DNA from: Vibrio xiamenensis
GTDB lineage: Bacteria; Pseudomonadota; Gammaproteobacteria; Enterobacterales; Vibrionaceae
Assembly (NCBI RefSeq): GCF_900100015.1
Contig: NZ_FNDD01000018.1
Location: 44,750-108,749, forward strand
DNA: 64,000 bases
Direction: 5' to 3'
Every line of letters starts with the position of its first letter. The first letter of the stretch is position 1. Below are positions 1-8,601 of the stretch, piece after piece. Under the pieces are notes generated by a model that did no database searches, was not told where the DNA came from, and saw only the letters and a list, made by a program, of their open reading frames with translations. Position numbers and translations under genes: made by a program.

Positions 1-654
1 TTAACCTTGAAGTTGGCGCTGGTGGTCACCTTGTGGCTACTGGTGCTGAGCATTCCTATCGCTTGGTGGTTGTCGCAAACCCGCTCGAAGTGGAAAGGTG
101 CGGTTGCCAGTGTCTTGACGCTGCCTATGGTGCTGCCACCGACCGTGCTGGGGTTCTATTTGTTGCTACTGTTTAGTCCAAATAGCCATTTAGGTCGCGG
201 CTTAAAAGAGCTGGGGATCGATGCCTTGCCGTTTAGCTTTGCAGGCTTAGTCGTGGCGTGCGTGATTCATTCGTTTCCGTTTGTGGTTCAGCCGCTGCGC
301 AATACCTTTGAAGCCCTAGGTAAAGCACCGTTTGAAGCTGCGGCAACCCTGCGCTGCTCGCCGTTTCATGTGTTTTGGGAAGTGGCTTTGCCGCTGGCGT
401 GGCCGGGCATTTTTTCTGCCGCGATCATCGGGTTTTGCCACACCCTCGGTGAGTTTGGCGTTGTGCTGATGATTGGCGGCAATATGCCCGGTAAAACGCG
501 CGTGATGTCGGTTGAGATCTACAACTTAGTGGAAGCGATGGAATACCAGCAGGCGCATGCGATGTCTTTATTACTGCTGGTATTTTCATTTGCCGCTCTG
601 ATGGGTGTCCATGGTTTGAATCATCTTCATCAAAGGCGCGACCAACATGATTAA
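1..654 (+). CDS. modB: Molybdate ABC transporter permease ModB (5'-truncated by window edge)
   Basis: This is the inner-membrane channel of the high-affinity molybdate importer. The visible 217 codons hold about five hydrophobic segments and the EAA loop that docks on the ATPase (EAAATLRC, followed by ALPLAWPGI). The reading frame is open to the first base; the TTG at 7 is unlikely to be the real start because the first transmembrane helix is already under way there, so the 5' end, and presumably modA, lie outside the window. The gene overlaps modC by 8 nt, which implies translational coupling. Molybdenum uptake makes sense beside nifQ and nifB 10 kb away, but most vibrios carry modABC for other molybdoenzymes as well. 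Confidence 0.9.
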   Translation, partial: LTLKLALVVTLWLLVLSIPIAWWLSQTRSKWKGAVASVLTLPMVLPPTVLGFYLLLLFSPNSHLGRGLKELGIDALPFSFAGLVVACVIHSFPFVVQPLRNTFEALGKAPFEAAATLRCSPFHVFWEVALPLAWPGIFSAAIIGFCHTLGEFGVVLMIGGNMPGKTRVMSVEIYNLVEAMEYQQAHAMSLLLLVFSFAALMGVHGLNHLHQRRDQHD

Positions 655-1717
655 CGCTAAATTAAACGCGCACTATGGCGATTATCGCCTGCAGGTCGAT
701 TTGTCTTTGCCGACTACCGGCGTAACCGCGCTGTTTGGCCCATCAGGATGTGGCAAAACCACTTGCTTGCGCGCCATTGCCGGGCTAAATCGGTTGCCCA
801 AAAGCCATGTCAGTATTGGCGAAACTCTGTGGCAATCGCACGATGAACGCTACTTTATTCCGCCTTATCAGCGCGATATCGGCTTTGTATTTCAACAGCC
901 AACGCTGTTTTCCCATCTTAATGTCGAGCGCAACTTATTGTTTGGCTACAAGCGTTTAGCGGCGAATAAGCAGCGTATAGAGCAGGGCGTGATATGTGAA
1001 TTGCTCGGTATTGCCCACTTGCTAAAGCGCCGTGTTGATCATTTGTCGGGCGGTGAAAAGCAGCGTATTGCGATTGCGCGCGCTTTGCTGACATCGCCTA
1101 AATTGCTGTTGATGGATGAGCCGTTATCGGCGCTTGACGACAGTCGTAAGCAGGAGATTTTGCCGTATTTGGAGAGCTTAACCCGCGAGCTCAAATTGCC
1201 GATACTCTATGTCACTCACAGTGTCAGTGAGGTGGCCAAACTTGCCGATCACTTAGTGGTATTGGAGCATGGGCGGGTGAAACAACAAGGTTTAGTCCGT
1301 CATTTATTAAGTGGTTTGATTCACCATGCGGGCGCCCATCAAACCCGCTCCACGGTGCTGGATATGCAAGTGACGGCCAAAGAGCATGATGGCGTAATTG
1401 AAGTTGAAAACCGCGATGTCAGTTTGTATCTCACCGACCAGCGCGCCAAGCTTGGCGAACGAGTACGCTGTGAAATTATCGCTTCCGATGTGAGTATTAC
1501 TCTTGAGCCTTCATTGACCTCATCGATTTTGAATATTTTGCCCGTCACCATTCGTCATATTGACCTGACCTCTCACCCAAGTGATGCGTTGCTTGACTTG
1601 ATGCTTGCCAACGACGAAACGCTGAAAGCACAAATTACTAAACGTTCAGCAACCTTGCTGGATCTACAACAGGGCATGGGCGTATGGGCACAAATTAAAG
1701 CGGTAGCAGTGTGTTAA
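647..1717 (+). CDS. modC: Molybdate ABC transporter ATP-binding protein ModC
   Basis: ATPase subunit that powers molybdate import through ModB. The 356-residue protein shows a Walker A motif GPSGCGKTT at residues 31-39, the ABC signature LSGGEKQR at 133-140, Walker B LLLMDEPLSALD at 153-164 and an H-loop in YVTHS. The C-terminal ~70 residues match the expected position of the Mop/TOBE domain, which binds oxyanion in ModC proteins. The start ATG lies inside the end of modB. A long hairpin follows the stop codon. Length and motif spacing are normal for the family. Confidence 0.94.
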   Translation: MINAKLNAHYGDYRLQVDLSLPTTGVTALFGPSGCGKTTCLRAIAGLNRLPKSHVSIGETLWQSHDERYFIPPYQRDIGFVFQQPTLFSHLNVERNLLFGYKRLAANKQRIEQGVICELLGIAHLLKRRVDHLSGGEKQRIAIARALLTSPKLLLMDEPLSALDDSRKQEILPYLESLTRELKLPILYVTHSVSEVAKLADHLVVLEHGRVKQQGLVRHLLSGLIHHAGAHQTRSTVLDMQVTAKEHDGVIEVENRDVSLYLTDQRAKLGERVRCEIIASDVSITLEPSLTSSILNILPVTIRHIDLTSHPSDALLDLMLANDETLKAQITKRSATLLDLQQGMGVWAQIKAVAVC

Positions 1718-1743
1718 AAAGGTTTGGATGATGAGGATATTGC

Positions 1744-1792
1744 TTACCTGCCATAAATTACACGTTCAGAGTGGTGAATTTATAGCAGGTAA
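1744..1792. terminator. Long inverted repeat between modC and the cytochrome b561 gene
   Basis: TTACCTGC (1744-1751) pairs with GCAGGTAA (1785-1792), and inside it ATAAATT pairs with AATTTAT and CAC with GTG, around a GTTCAGA loop. It sits between two convergent genes, so a bidirectional terminator is the simplest reading. The U-tract is weak on both sides (CTTTTCG on the plus strand). Confidence 0.55.
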
Positions 1793-1803
1793 CTTTTCGA
1801 AAT

Positions 1804-2367
1804 TTAGGCTTGTTTTTTGGATCTTAGACTGCGTGGCGTCATTGAGCGCAGTACATTATCGCGACCGAAAAAATGATGTTTCAGAACCGCGAAGATATGC
1901 AGTGTAAACAGCACACTGAGTGAAACGCAGGCGGCACGATGGATCACCAAAAAGAACGCATTGATGTCGGGGTTGGAGATCGGGTTGGGAATCTTAAATA
2001 GCCAAAAGAAGCTGTAATCTTCCTCAAGCATTAAAAATCCACTGATAAACACTACCGCCATGGTCACATATAGCAGCGAGTGAGACAGTTTGACTGCGGC
2101 TTTATGTTTGCGCGACATCGAATCAGGCAGTTGCGGCGGCTGGCGAAAATACTTCCAGACGTAGCGAGCGATGAAAATCAACGCGCCAATGGTTGCCAAA
2201 GACATATTCAAAATGGATAAAAAAGAGTGCAGGGGATGGTTGTCTTCGACCAGATGCATGCCAAAACCGGCAATTGAGGCATAGATAATGACCACGGCCA
2301 TTACCCAGTGAAAAAATTGGCTTAGGGGATCGTAATATTCAGTTTTCATATCATTAGTGCGCCGCAT
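1804..2367 (-). CDS. Cytochrome b561 family protein
   Basis: Four-helix inner-membrane di-haem cytochrome of the bacterial cytochrome b561 type, which passes electrons between quinones and partner proteins; the exact partner cannot be told from sequence. Helical segments carry the expected histidines: FFHWVMAVV in helix 1, a His in KLSHSLLYV, HRAACVSL and LFTLHIFAVLKHHFF near the C-terminus. The listed ATG gives 187 residues; a second ATG at 2349 (MKTEYYDPLSQFFHW) begins exactly at the conserved domain and is an equally good start, since neither has a clear Shine-Dalgarno sequence. It is divergent from the downstream reductase gene. Confidence 0.82.
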   Translation of the reverse strand: MRRTNDMKTEYYDPLSQFFHWVMAVVIIYASIAGFGMHLVEDNHPLHSFLSILNMSLATIGALIFIARYVWKYFRQPPQLPDSMSRKHKAAVKLSHSLLYVTMAVVFISGFLMLEEDYSFFWLFKIPNPISNPDINAFFLVIHRAACVSLSVLFTLHIFAVLKHHFFGRDNVLRSMTPRSLRSKKQA

Positions 2368-2674
2368 GTCATCATTAAGAATGAATTTTCCTTATAAATT
2401 TAGTGGTTATAGTGCAGTATTCGATAAATTGTTTTATTAGCGTAGTGACAGGGTTTGGTTATAGAAATGTCTGGTGTTGCATATAAAGTAAGCTTTGCTC
2501 ACAAGGAAAACAGCCCAATACGTCCGTGTCTTATTGATGGGAATCGCATAGATAATTCAATCAAATGCTGTTTGCGCTGCGTGTTATGACCTTGGCTTAA
2601 TCTAGATTAAAGATTGTTGCCTTTAATGCGGTTAATCTTGGCGTTAGATAGACCGCCGTTGTAGAGGATAAGAT
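2368..2674. other. Intergenic region between divergent cytochrome and reductase genes
   Basis: This 307-bp AT-rich stretch must hold the promoters of both divergent genes. No gene is seen in it. The only clear element is a perfect 14-bp palindrome at 2597-2610, listed separately. Confidence 0.6.
2597..2610. promoter_or_regulatory. Palindromic operator candidate upstream of the OYE-family gene
   Basis: TTAATCTAGATTAA is a perfect palindrome about 65 nt upstream of the TTG start of the reductase. Its half-site TTAATCT recurs once as GTTAATCTTGG at about 2630-2640. Palindromes of this type in front of stress reductases are often sites for small repressors (TetR, LysR or MarR type), but no regulator gene is adjacent, so the assignment is inference. 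Confidence 0.3.
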
Positions 2675-3787
2675 TTGAGCACGCTATTTGCCCCAACCCG
2701 TATTGGAACCATGGCCCTGAAAAACCGTTTCGTGCGTAGCGCGACATGGGAGAACATGGCGACAGACACTGGCCATATGACCGATAAGTTGTACGCGATT
2801 TATCAAGAACTCGCGCAAGGTGAGGTGGGGATGATCGTCACCGGATACGCCAATATCGTCGCCGAAGAAAAGCCTAACGCTGGTATGATGGGCATGTATG
2901 ACGATAGTTTTATTGCAGAATATCAAAAACTTACTGACATGGTGCACCGCTATGATTCCAGCATTGTGATGCAATTGGCCTATGGTGGGACAAAAACGAC
3001 CTACAATCTTGGCGAGCGCGTTATTTTTGCGCCAAGTGAGGTGCCGGAACGTGGCACGCAAACGCAAGGCCAAGCGATGACGCAGCAAGACATTGATTAC
3101 ATTGTGAATGCTTTTGCCAAAGCCAGTCGCCGCGCGCAGCAAGCCGGTTTTGATGGCGTTGAGATTCATGCCGCGCACACCTATTTGATCAACCAGTTTC
3201 TAAGCCCTTATTACAACCAGCGTGACGATAAATATGGCGGCAGCCTAGACAATCGTATGCGTTTTCTACTCGAAATTTATGCCGCGATTCGCGCCGAGGT
3301 GGGTTCGGATTTTCCAATTCTGGTTAAATTAACCGCGACGGAGTTTTTTGACGGTGGACTCACGTTTGCACAGACGCGAGTGATTTGTCGCAAGCTAGCG
3401 GAAATCGGCGTCGATGCGATTGTGCTGTCGGGTAACATTCACGCTAAGGCCGATACTATGGTGGGTGAAGAACATGACGGTTACACCATTGAACAAGAAG
3501 GTTACTTTCATCAATATGGCGATGTGGTTAGCCAAGATATCGACATTCCGGTTATCACCGTTGGCGGCTTAACCGACATCGAAGCGATTGAACGCCTTGC
3601 GAGTACAACCAAGATTGAATATTTTGCGCTGTCACGACCGTTATTGTCTGAGCCAAACCTGATTGCGCGCTGGAAATCTGGCGATCGCACGCCAGTGGAA
3701 TGTGAGCGCTGCTCAAAATGTCGCACTAAGCGTGGCAATTTCTGTGTGACCAACAAGCAGCGTAAAGCGGCGCTTGCGAGTATGTGA
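2675..3787 (+). CDS. NADH:flavin oxidoreductase, old yellow enzyme family
   Basis: FMN-dependent TIM-barrel reductase of the OYE / 2,4-dienoyl-CoA reductase-like class, cytoplasmic, that reduces activated alkenes or enones with NAD(P)H. Residues 1-340 form the barrel: an N-terminal KNRFVRSATWE segment, the family signature HAAHTYLINQFLSP followed by NQRDDKYGGSLDNR, and the phosphate-binding GGLTD and ALSRPLLSEP near the end. The C-terminus carries four cysteines (CERCSKC...NFC), resembling the iron-sulfur segment of longer relatives, but the flavodoxin-like pyridine-nucleotide domain is absent. The start is TTG with a GAGGATAAGA ribosome site just upstream. The natural substrate is unknown. 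Confidence 0.85.
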   Translation: MSTLFAPTRIGTMALKNRFVRSATWENMATDTGHMTDKLYAIYQELAQGEVGMIVTGYANIVAEEKPNAGMMGMYDDSFIAEYQKLTDMVHRYDSSIVMQLAYGGTKTTYNLGERVIFAPSEVPERGTQTQGQAMTQQDIDYIVNAFAKASRRAQQAGFDGVEIHAAHTYLINQFLSPYYNQRDDKYGGSLDNRMRFLLEIYAAIRAEVGSDFPILVKLTATEFFDGGLTFAQTRVICRKLAEIGVDAIVLSGNIHAKADTMVGEEHDGYTIEQEGYFHQYGDVVSQDIDIPVITVGGLTDIEAIERLASTTKIEYFALSRPLLSEPNLIARWKSGDRTPVECERCSKCRTKRGNFCVTNKQRKAALASM

Positions 3788-3821
3788 TTTCGAACCGACT
3801 AGGCGATAATCCGTTCTCACA

Positions 3822-4433
3822 GTGCGCTCTGTAAGCGATGAAATGGTGATGAACTCAGAAAAAACAACCGCAGCGGTGCCATGTTTACTTGAAACCTGGC
3901 ACCTTTCTGAATCTCAACTTTATCACTGGTTGCTAAAGCAATCCGGCGATGCGGAGCTGAGTTTTGATCTGCTGCAAGAGACCTTTTTGCGCGCTTTGCA
4001 GCGCGGTAAAGCGTTTTGCGATATTGAAAATCAGCGCGCTTGGCTGTATCGCGTGGCGTCAAATTTGTTGGTTGATGAGCTGAGAAAACCCACCTTTGTT
4101 CCTGTACCCGACGATTTAAGCCTAGCGCCTGAAACTCTGGCGCGTCCTGCTGTCGACAGTTTGGCGCAGTGCTTGCCCAAAGCGCTGCTGCAATTAAGCG
4201 TTGCTGAGCGGGAAATTATTCAGCAATGCGATTTAGCTGGCGTGGCGCAGCAGGCTTTCGCCAATACCCACCATTTAACGTTGCCGGCGACCAAGTCGCG
4301 CATTCAGCGCGCTCGTAAAAAACTCAAACAGATCTTAAAAACTCAGTGTCATATTCGTTTCGACGAGCAGCAGCGCGTGTGCTGCTTTTATTCCGACACG
4401 CTTGATTCAAACTCCTCTATCTCAGTGCCTTAG
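3822..4433 (+). CDS. sigZ: SigZ-like ECF RNA polymerase sigma factor
   Basis: Small group-4 sigma-70 family protein, 203 residues from the GTG at 3822 or 196/194 from the ATGs at 3843 and 3849; the start is uncertain because no candidate has a good ribosome site. Region 2 is visible in FDLLQETFLRALQRG and the AWLYRVASNLLVDELR helix; region 4 lies around LPATKSRIQRARKKLKQ. The tail beyond region 4 contains CHIRF...RVCCF, a cysteine-rich end suited to metal or thiol sensing. No anti-sigma gene is adjacent. The downstream permease and thioredoxin-fold gene are probably its targets or at least its functional partners. The sigZ name follows general resemblance and gene context, not a search. Confidence 0.68.
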   Translation: MRSVSDEMVMNSEKTTAAVPCLLETWHLSESQLYHWLLKQSGDAELSFDLLQETFLRALQRGKAFCDIENQRAWLYRVASNLLVDELRKPTFVPVPDDLSLAPETLARPAVDSLAQCLPKALLQLSVAEREIIQQCDLAGVAQQAFANTHHLTLPATKSRIQRARKKLKQILKTQCHIRFDEQQRVCCFYSDTLDSNSSISVP

Positions 4434-4549
4434 CGAAATATCTCTCGCAACACCAAAAAATGTGCATCTTTTAGGTGTCGTTCTCGTCTTACTAATATAT
4501 CGGGATGAATGCGCAGCCGCGGTCTGCACATTAAGGTAAAGGCAAAATC

Positions 4550-5554
4550 ATGTTCGTTATTTTTACTTGGTTGGCAGATTGGCTGACCTATCGAATATTT
4601 GCGCTTCCAATGGATTCGAAATTGGCCGATGCGGTGCATTTCTTTATCGAAGATAGCAGTAAGATTATGCTGTTACTGACGGTGATGATCTATGTGATTG
4701 CGTTGCTGCGCGCTTCGCTTAATGTCGAAACTGTGCGTGATTATTTAGCCGGCAAAAGGCGCTGGTATGGCTATTTGACCGGCAGCTTTTTTGGCGCCAT
4801 CACACCATTTTGCTCTTGCTCCAGTATTCCTGTGTTCCTCGGATTTACTTCGGCAGGTATTCCACTGGGTATCACCATGGCGTTTTTGATTACCTCGCCA
4901 CTGGTCAATGAAGTTGCGGTGTTACTGCTATTTGGCTTGCTGGGCTGGCAATTCACGGTGTTGTATGTCGCGGTCGGGGTAACGATAGGTGTGCTGAGCG
5001 GTTGGTGGCTTGACACAATAAGAGCAGAGCGCTGGTTACAACCAGTGGCGGTCAAAGCCACGCAGCTAAGCCAGCAGCGTTCGGTACGCCATGCGTCAAG
5101 TCCGCGGTCGGTAAGTCCAGCAACGGTGAGTTTGGCTCAGCGCCATCAATTTGCGCTTGATGAACTGCAAACCATCGTTGGCCGAGTATGGAAATGGGTA
5201 TTGATTGGGGTTGGTATTGGTGCTGGGTTACATGGTTTTGTGCCTGATGGCTGGTTGCAAGCGCATTTGGGCGCTGGGCAGTGGTGGTCCGTTCCAGCTT
5301 CTGTGGTGCTTGGTATTCCACTCTATTCCAATGCAACAGGCGTGATTCCGATAATGGAAAGTCTATTAATCAATGGCTTACCAGTGGGAACGACGTTGGC
5401 ATTTTGTATGAGTACGGTTGCGGTGAGTATTCCTGAGTTTGTGATGCTAAAACAAGTGATGCAGTGGCGTTTATTGGGGCTGCTACTTGTCATGTTGCTG
5501 GTGGCATTTACCTTGGTGGGCTGGATATTCAACGCCTCAATTTGGTCATTTTAG
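4550..5554 (+). CDS. UPF0718/DUF318 family permease
   Basis: Inner-membrane permease of 334 residues with two homologous halves. The first half holds the family motif TPFCSCSSIPVFLGF followed by a long TSAGIPLGIT segment; the second half has PLYSNATGVIPIMESL and SIPEFVMLK in the equivalent place. A charged, proline- and serine-rich linker (about residues 170-205) separates them. Relatives include the ArsP organoarsenical exporters, but the substrate here is unknown. It starts with ATG after AAGGTAAAGG. A thioredoxin-fold gene follows after 10 nt, a recurrent pairing for this family that suggests a thiol-linked cargo or redox cycle. Confidence 0.8.
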   Translation: MFVIFTWLADWLTYRIFALPMDSKLADAVHFFIEDSSKIMLLLTVMIYVIALLRASLNVETVRDYLAGKRRWYGYLTGSFFGAITPFCSCSSIPVFLGFTSAGIPLGITMAFLITSPLVNEVAVLLLFGLLGWQFTVLYVAVGVTIGVLSGWWLDTIRAERWLQPVAVKATQLSQQRSVRHASSPRSVSPATVSLAQRHQFALDELQTIVGRVWKWVLIGVGIGAGLHGFVPDGWLQAHLGAGQWWSVPASVVLGIPLYSNATGVIPIMESLLINGLPVGTTLAFCMSTVAVSIPEFVMLKQVMQWRLLGLLLVMLLVAFTLVGWIFNASIWSF

Positions 5555-5564
5555 GAGAAGTATT

Positions 5565-5801
5565 ATGAAACATTTCAAAGTATTAGGATCTGGTTGCAGT
5601 AACTGCGTTAACACCGCCAAACTGATAGAAACATTAGCTCAGCAATGCGATGTGGAGGTTGACGTCAGCAAAGTCAGCGACATGGAAGCCATTCTGGCGT
5701 ACAACGTGATGTCGACGCCAGCGGTGGTGATGGATGGGCAGGTGGTTCACTCAGGTTCGGTGCCCAAACCTGAGTTGGTGTTAGCTTGGCTGAAAGAATA
5801 A
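5565..5801 (+). CDS. Small thioredoxin-fold protein (glutaredoxin-like, MTH895 type)
   Basis: A 78-residue redox protein starting at ATG 5565 after a strong TTAGGAGAAG ribosome site; the longer in-frame extension upstream is inside the permease gene and is not used. It contains the active-site motif GCSNC (C-x2-C) near residue 10, and VMSTPAVVMDGQVV, where the cis-proline loop of the thioredoxin fold is expected. It is co-transcribed with the permease. In this family the protein is thought to act as a small dithiol partner for the membrane protein; direct evidence of the reaction is lacking. Confidence 0.82.
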   Translation: MKHFKVLGSGCSNCVNTAKLIETLAQQCDVEVDVSKVSDMEAILAYNVMSTPAVVMDGQVVHSGSVPKPELVLAWLKE

Positions 5802-5814
5802 ACCCTAAAGTGGG

Positions 5815-6576
5815 TTAGAAGTCGTAACTTAAGCTTAAGGTGCTGTAGAGCTCGTCGTTGCTCTTGGTGGAGGCTACTTCGGTGTTGTAGATGTATTGTG
5901 TGTCGACCACCAGAGCCAGGTTGGTCATCAGGGTGTTTTTCAAAAATGCATCGGCGGTGTATTGAGTATTGGAGTCACCGTATTCGACTTTACCTCCGCC
6001 GCCAACCGAAAAGGTTTTACTGAGATTCTTTTCCCCCTTTAAATAGCTCGAAGCGATGATTTCATTGGTCTCTTTACTTGGGTAGTCTTCATCGTTGTCT
6101 TGGCGTTTGGTATAGCGATAACCAGGACCAAGGCCAAATTCCAGCTTGGTCTGTTTTTCATCGATGATCTTGTACGCCAAACCTGTGGTTAACGTATAGC
6201 TTTGACGATAGGTCTCATATTGGTTGTGTTCGTACTCATTCTCAACGTATCCGGCGATGGCTTTACCTAAGTCATAACTGGCTTTGTAATACAGCGAGTA
6301 CTTGTTGGTGCCTTCATCTTCATCGGTTGAATCGGTGTAATAGGTATTAAACTTGGCTTCATGTTCCCACTCGCTAGGTTTATAGGTCAACCACAGCGAA
6401 GAGTTAAATGACATCGATGTGTTAGTGGTTTTTGAATAAAACAGCCCGACTTTGGTGCCGGTTTTCAACTTATCTTGATCGTCCTTGTCGCCGGATTTAG
6501 CACTGCCGGTATCGGCATAAACATAACTGCAACTGAGAGTGGAAAGTAGCGCCGCACTGACGAGATATCTTTTCAT
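5815..6576 (-). CDS. DUF481 family outer-membrane protein
   Basis: Predicted outer-membrane beta-barrel of 253 residues. The chosen ATG at 6576 has an AGGAG ribosome site and is followed by a classic signal peptide (MKRYLVSAALLSTLSCSYVYA, cut after YADT); the longer upstream extension lacks such features. The body alternates polar and aromatic residues (LWLTYKPSEWEHEAKF, YSLYYKASYDLG) and ends in a typical barrel terminus LSLSYDF. DUF481 proteins have been called putative salt-induced outer membrane proteins; the true role is not known. It stands alone, convergent with the thioredoxin-fold gene. Confidence 0.82.
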   Translation of the reverse strand: MKRYLVSAALLSTLSCSYVYADTGSAKSGDKDDQDKLKTGTKVGLFYSKTTNTSMSFNSSLWLTYKPSEWEHEAKFNTYYTDSTDEDEGTNKYSLYYKASYDLGKAIAGYVENEYEHNQYETYRQSYTLTTGLAYKIIDEKQTKLEFGLGPGYRYTKRQDNDEDYPSKETNEIIASSYLKGEKNLSKTFSVGGGGKVEYGDSNTQYTADAFLKNTLMTNLALVVDTQYIYNTEVASTKSNDELYSTLSLSYDF

Positions 6577-6741
6577 ATTAATGACTCCTATTTTTGTATT
6601 CACCTTAATAAAAAGGTCATATAGGTTGTCAGATGCAAGTAATGCTGAGGTCAATACAAGGTTGGAGATTGATTGGCTAAATTTATGTCTTGAGTGCAAG
6701 ATTGGCGTGTTGGGTCAATAGGTTAGAGTATGGTAAATGGT

Positions 6742-6776
6742 AACGCTCGGTTCACCCTAAGGTTAAACCGAGCGTT
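6742..6776. terminator. Inverted repeat downstream of the NCS1 permease gene
   Basis: AACGCTCGGTT (6742-6752) and AACCGAGCGTT (6766-6776) form an 11-bp perfect stem with a 13-nt loop, 28 bp beyond the stop codon of the minus-strand permease. It lacks a run of T, so it may be a weak or Rho-assisted terminator or only an mRNA-end stabiliser. Confidence 0.45.
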
Positions 6777-6804
6777 GCAGCGAATAGAGTTGCATCCAAT
6801 GACG

Positions 6805-8580
6805 TTAGTCACTGGTTTCGTCTTGGCCTGGCCCGTCAGTGACGCGCATTGCCACCATCGCCAGAACAAAATAAGCAAATGTCAGCGCCGCAGCGGTAAA
6901 AAAATAGTCTTGCTGCATGGTTGGCATAAGTTCAGCAGCGGGTGTGCTGTAGACCAAGCGAAAGGCTAGAGCAATCATAAATACCAAAATACCACCGGCG
7001 CCGACTAACAAGATTTTCGCCATTCTTGCGGTATGAGTATCGGTTGGGTCAACGACTTGGTAATCGTCATTTTGCTCTTGCAGTAAGCGCTGACGCTCAA
7101 ATTCAATCAGTACTTGCTCTCGCTCTGCTTGCAGGGTTTCATCTGCAGGCCATGAATCGCGCGCGCCCATAAAGTGAGCAGCGATCGGGTAGAGCACCAG
7201 CGCAATCACGTATTCAGGGACGAAGATAAAATAAAAACTCATGGCATTGCTGGCCATCATTAATACCGCAAACGCCAGCGCGACTCCCCATACTAAGAGC
7301 GCGGCAAGGTTGAGTTTTTGCCCAAGGTAGCGAGACCAGTAGCGCGTCATACCCAATTTGGGCAGCAGATAATGCTCAGCGATCGTAATTGCGCCGACGG
7401 GAGAGAGTAAAATCGCGCCGTAGACCGTGAGTGGCATGACCGATTGGGCAACAAACGGAAAGCATGCAGCGATGGCAATCACTACACCAATAATGGCGGT
7501 AACGCGGCTGCGGGTCATCGATGGCATCAGTGCGCTCGCGGCAAGACCAGCGCGATACAAACACGCATTGGCGGTGGTCCAGCCGGCGCAAATTACTGCG
7601 CCAAGGCCGATGTAACCTAAAGTGGCAAATGCCACGTCAGCAGAGTCGAGTGAGATGAGCGAATGGCCGACCAAAACGGCAGCGCCAGCGCCCATTAGAC
7701 CTGCTGAAATCCAGCCAATGTAGTGACCGAGAAACATTCCGATACCGGAAAACACGCCGTACCACTTACGATGGGCAAAACGGAACGTCGCCATATCAAT
7801 CAAACCAAGGTGCACCATAGCGCCGTTGGCCCAAGCAAACGCCGCCACTTCCCAAGTGGAAATACCTGGCTCGCCATCTGGAGTTACGCCAGTCCAAATG
7901 CTTTGCTTGGCGACATTAAGAAATTCGCTAAAGCTGCTGATGCCCGTTTCGCCGGTGACATGCAGTGCTAAGGTGGGCAGTGCGACCAGGGCGCCGCAGA
8001 CAAAACAAGTCAACATCCAAGGTGAGCAGATAGTCGCGAAGTTAGCCATCGCCTCAAATCCGCGCGCCGCAACAATTACCACCACAGCTGCGAGCAGTAA
8101 AGTGACGATGATAAACGCAATTGAGGTTGGGTAAGCTTCAAGTTGAACCGGTAGGTTGAGCGCGAATCGTACCGCGTAGGCGGAAACGGTAATCATGGCC
8201 GCAGCAAGCGAGCCGTAAAACAATAAAATCGCGCTGTTATAAATTTTGCTGAAATAGGGGCCGGTGATCTGTTCTAAATATTTAAATAGTGAACGGCGGG
8301 TTTCGACGGCAATCGGGGTGGTGACCAAGGTCCAACTGGCGACGGCCAAAAGGTTACCGATAAGTAAGCCTAGCAATAATTCGGTGGTCCCGACTCCCAT
8401 GGTAACGAAGGTGACACCGATGACAAACTCGGTTGCTGCGATGTGTTCGCCGCCGAAAAGTCCAGCGAAATAACGCCAGCCGCGCACGTGATGAGCCGCT
8501 GGAGGAATGGCGCTACGCAAGTGCCTTCTACGGGCTTTGGGGCTAGGTTGAGCGGTGTGATTTGGTATTGGTTGTTCCAT
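6805..8580 (-). CDS. NCS1-family nucleobase/cation symporter-like permease
   Basis: Inner-membrane transporter of 591 residues with about 12-14 hydrophobic helices. The N-terminal GGEHIAATEFVIGVTF and the WANGAMVHLGLIDMATF segment fit the purine-cytosine permease (NCS1) fold. It is longer than usual NCS1 proteins: about 75 extra residues at the C-terminus contain a charged stretch (ETLQAEREQVLIEFERQRL) and two further helices. ATG 8580 is chosen over an upstream TTG because GGAGT sits about 9 nt before it. Substrate is unknown; no catabolic genes are adjacent. The mRNA leader folds into an unusual closed structure (8602-8740), described separately. Confidence 0.72.
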   Translation of the reverse strand: MEQPIPNHTAQPSPKARRRHLRSAIPPAAHHVRGWRYFAGLFGGEHIAATEFVIGVTFVTMGVGTTELLLGLLIGNLLAVASWTLVTTPIAVETRRSLFKYLEQITGPYFSKIYNSAILLFYGSLAAAMITVSAYAVRFALNLPVQLEAYPTSIAFIIVTLLLAAVVVIVAARGFEAMANFATICSPWMLTCFVCGALVALPTLALHVTGETGISSFSEFLNVAKQSIWTGVTPDGEPGISTWEVAAFAWANGAMVHLGLIDMATFRFAHRKWYGVFSGIGMFLGHYIGWISAGLMGAGAAVLVGHSLISLDSADVAFATLGYIGLGAVICAGWTTANACLYRAGLAASALMPSMTRSRVTAIIGVVIAIAACFPFVAQSVMPLTVYGAILLSPVGAITIAEHYLLPKLGMTRYWSRYLGQKLNLAALLVWGVALAFAVLMMASNAMSFYFIFVPEYVIALVLYPIAAHFMGARDSWPADETLQAEREQVLIEFERQRLLQEQNDDYQVVDPTDTHTARMAKILLVGAGGILVFMIALAFRLVYSTPAAELMPTMQQDYFFTAAALTFAYFVLAMVAMRVTDGPGQDETSD

Positions 8581-8601
8581 TAACAAAGACTCCAAACATC
8601 A

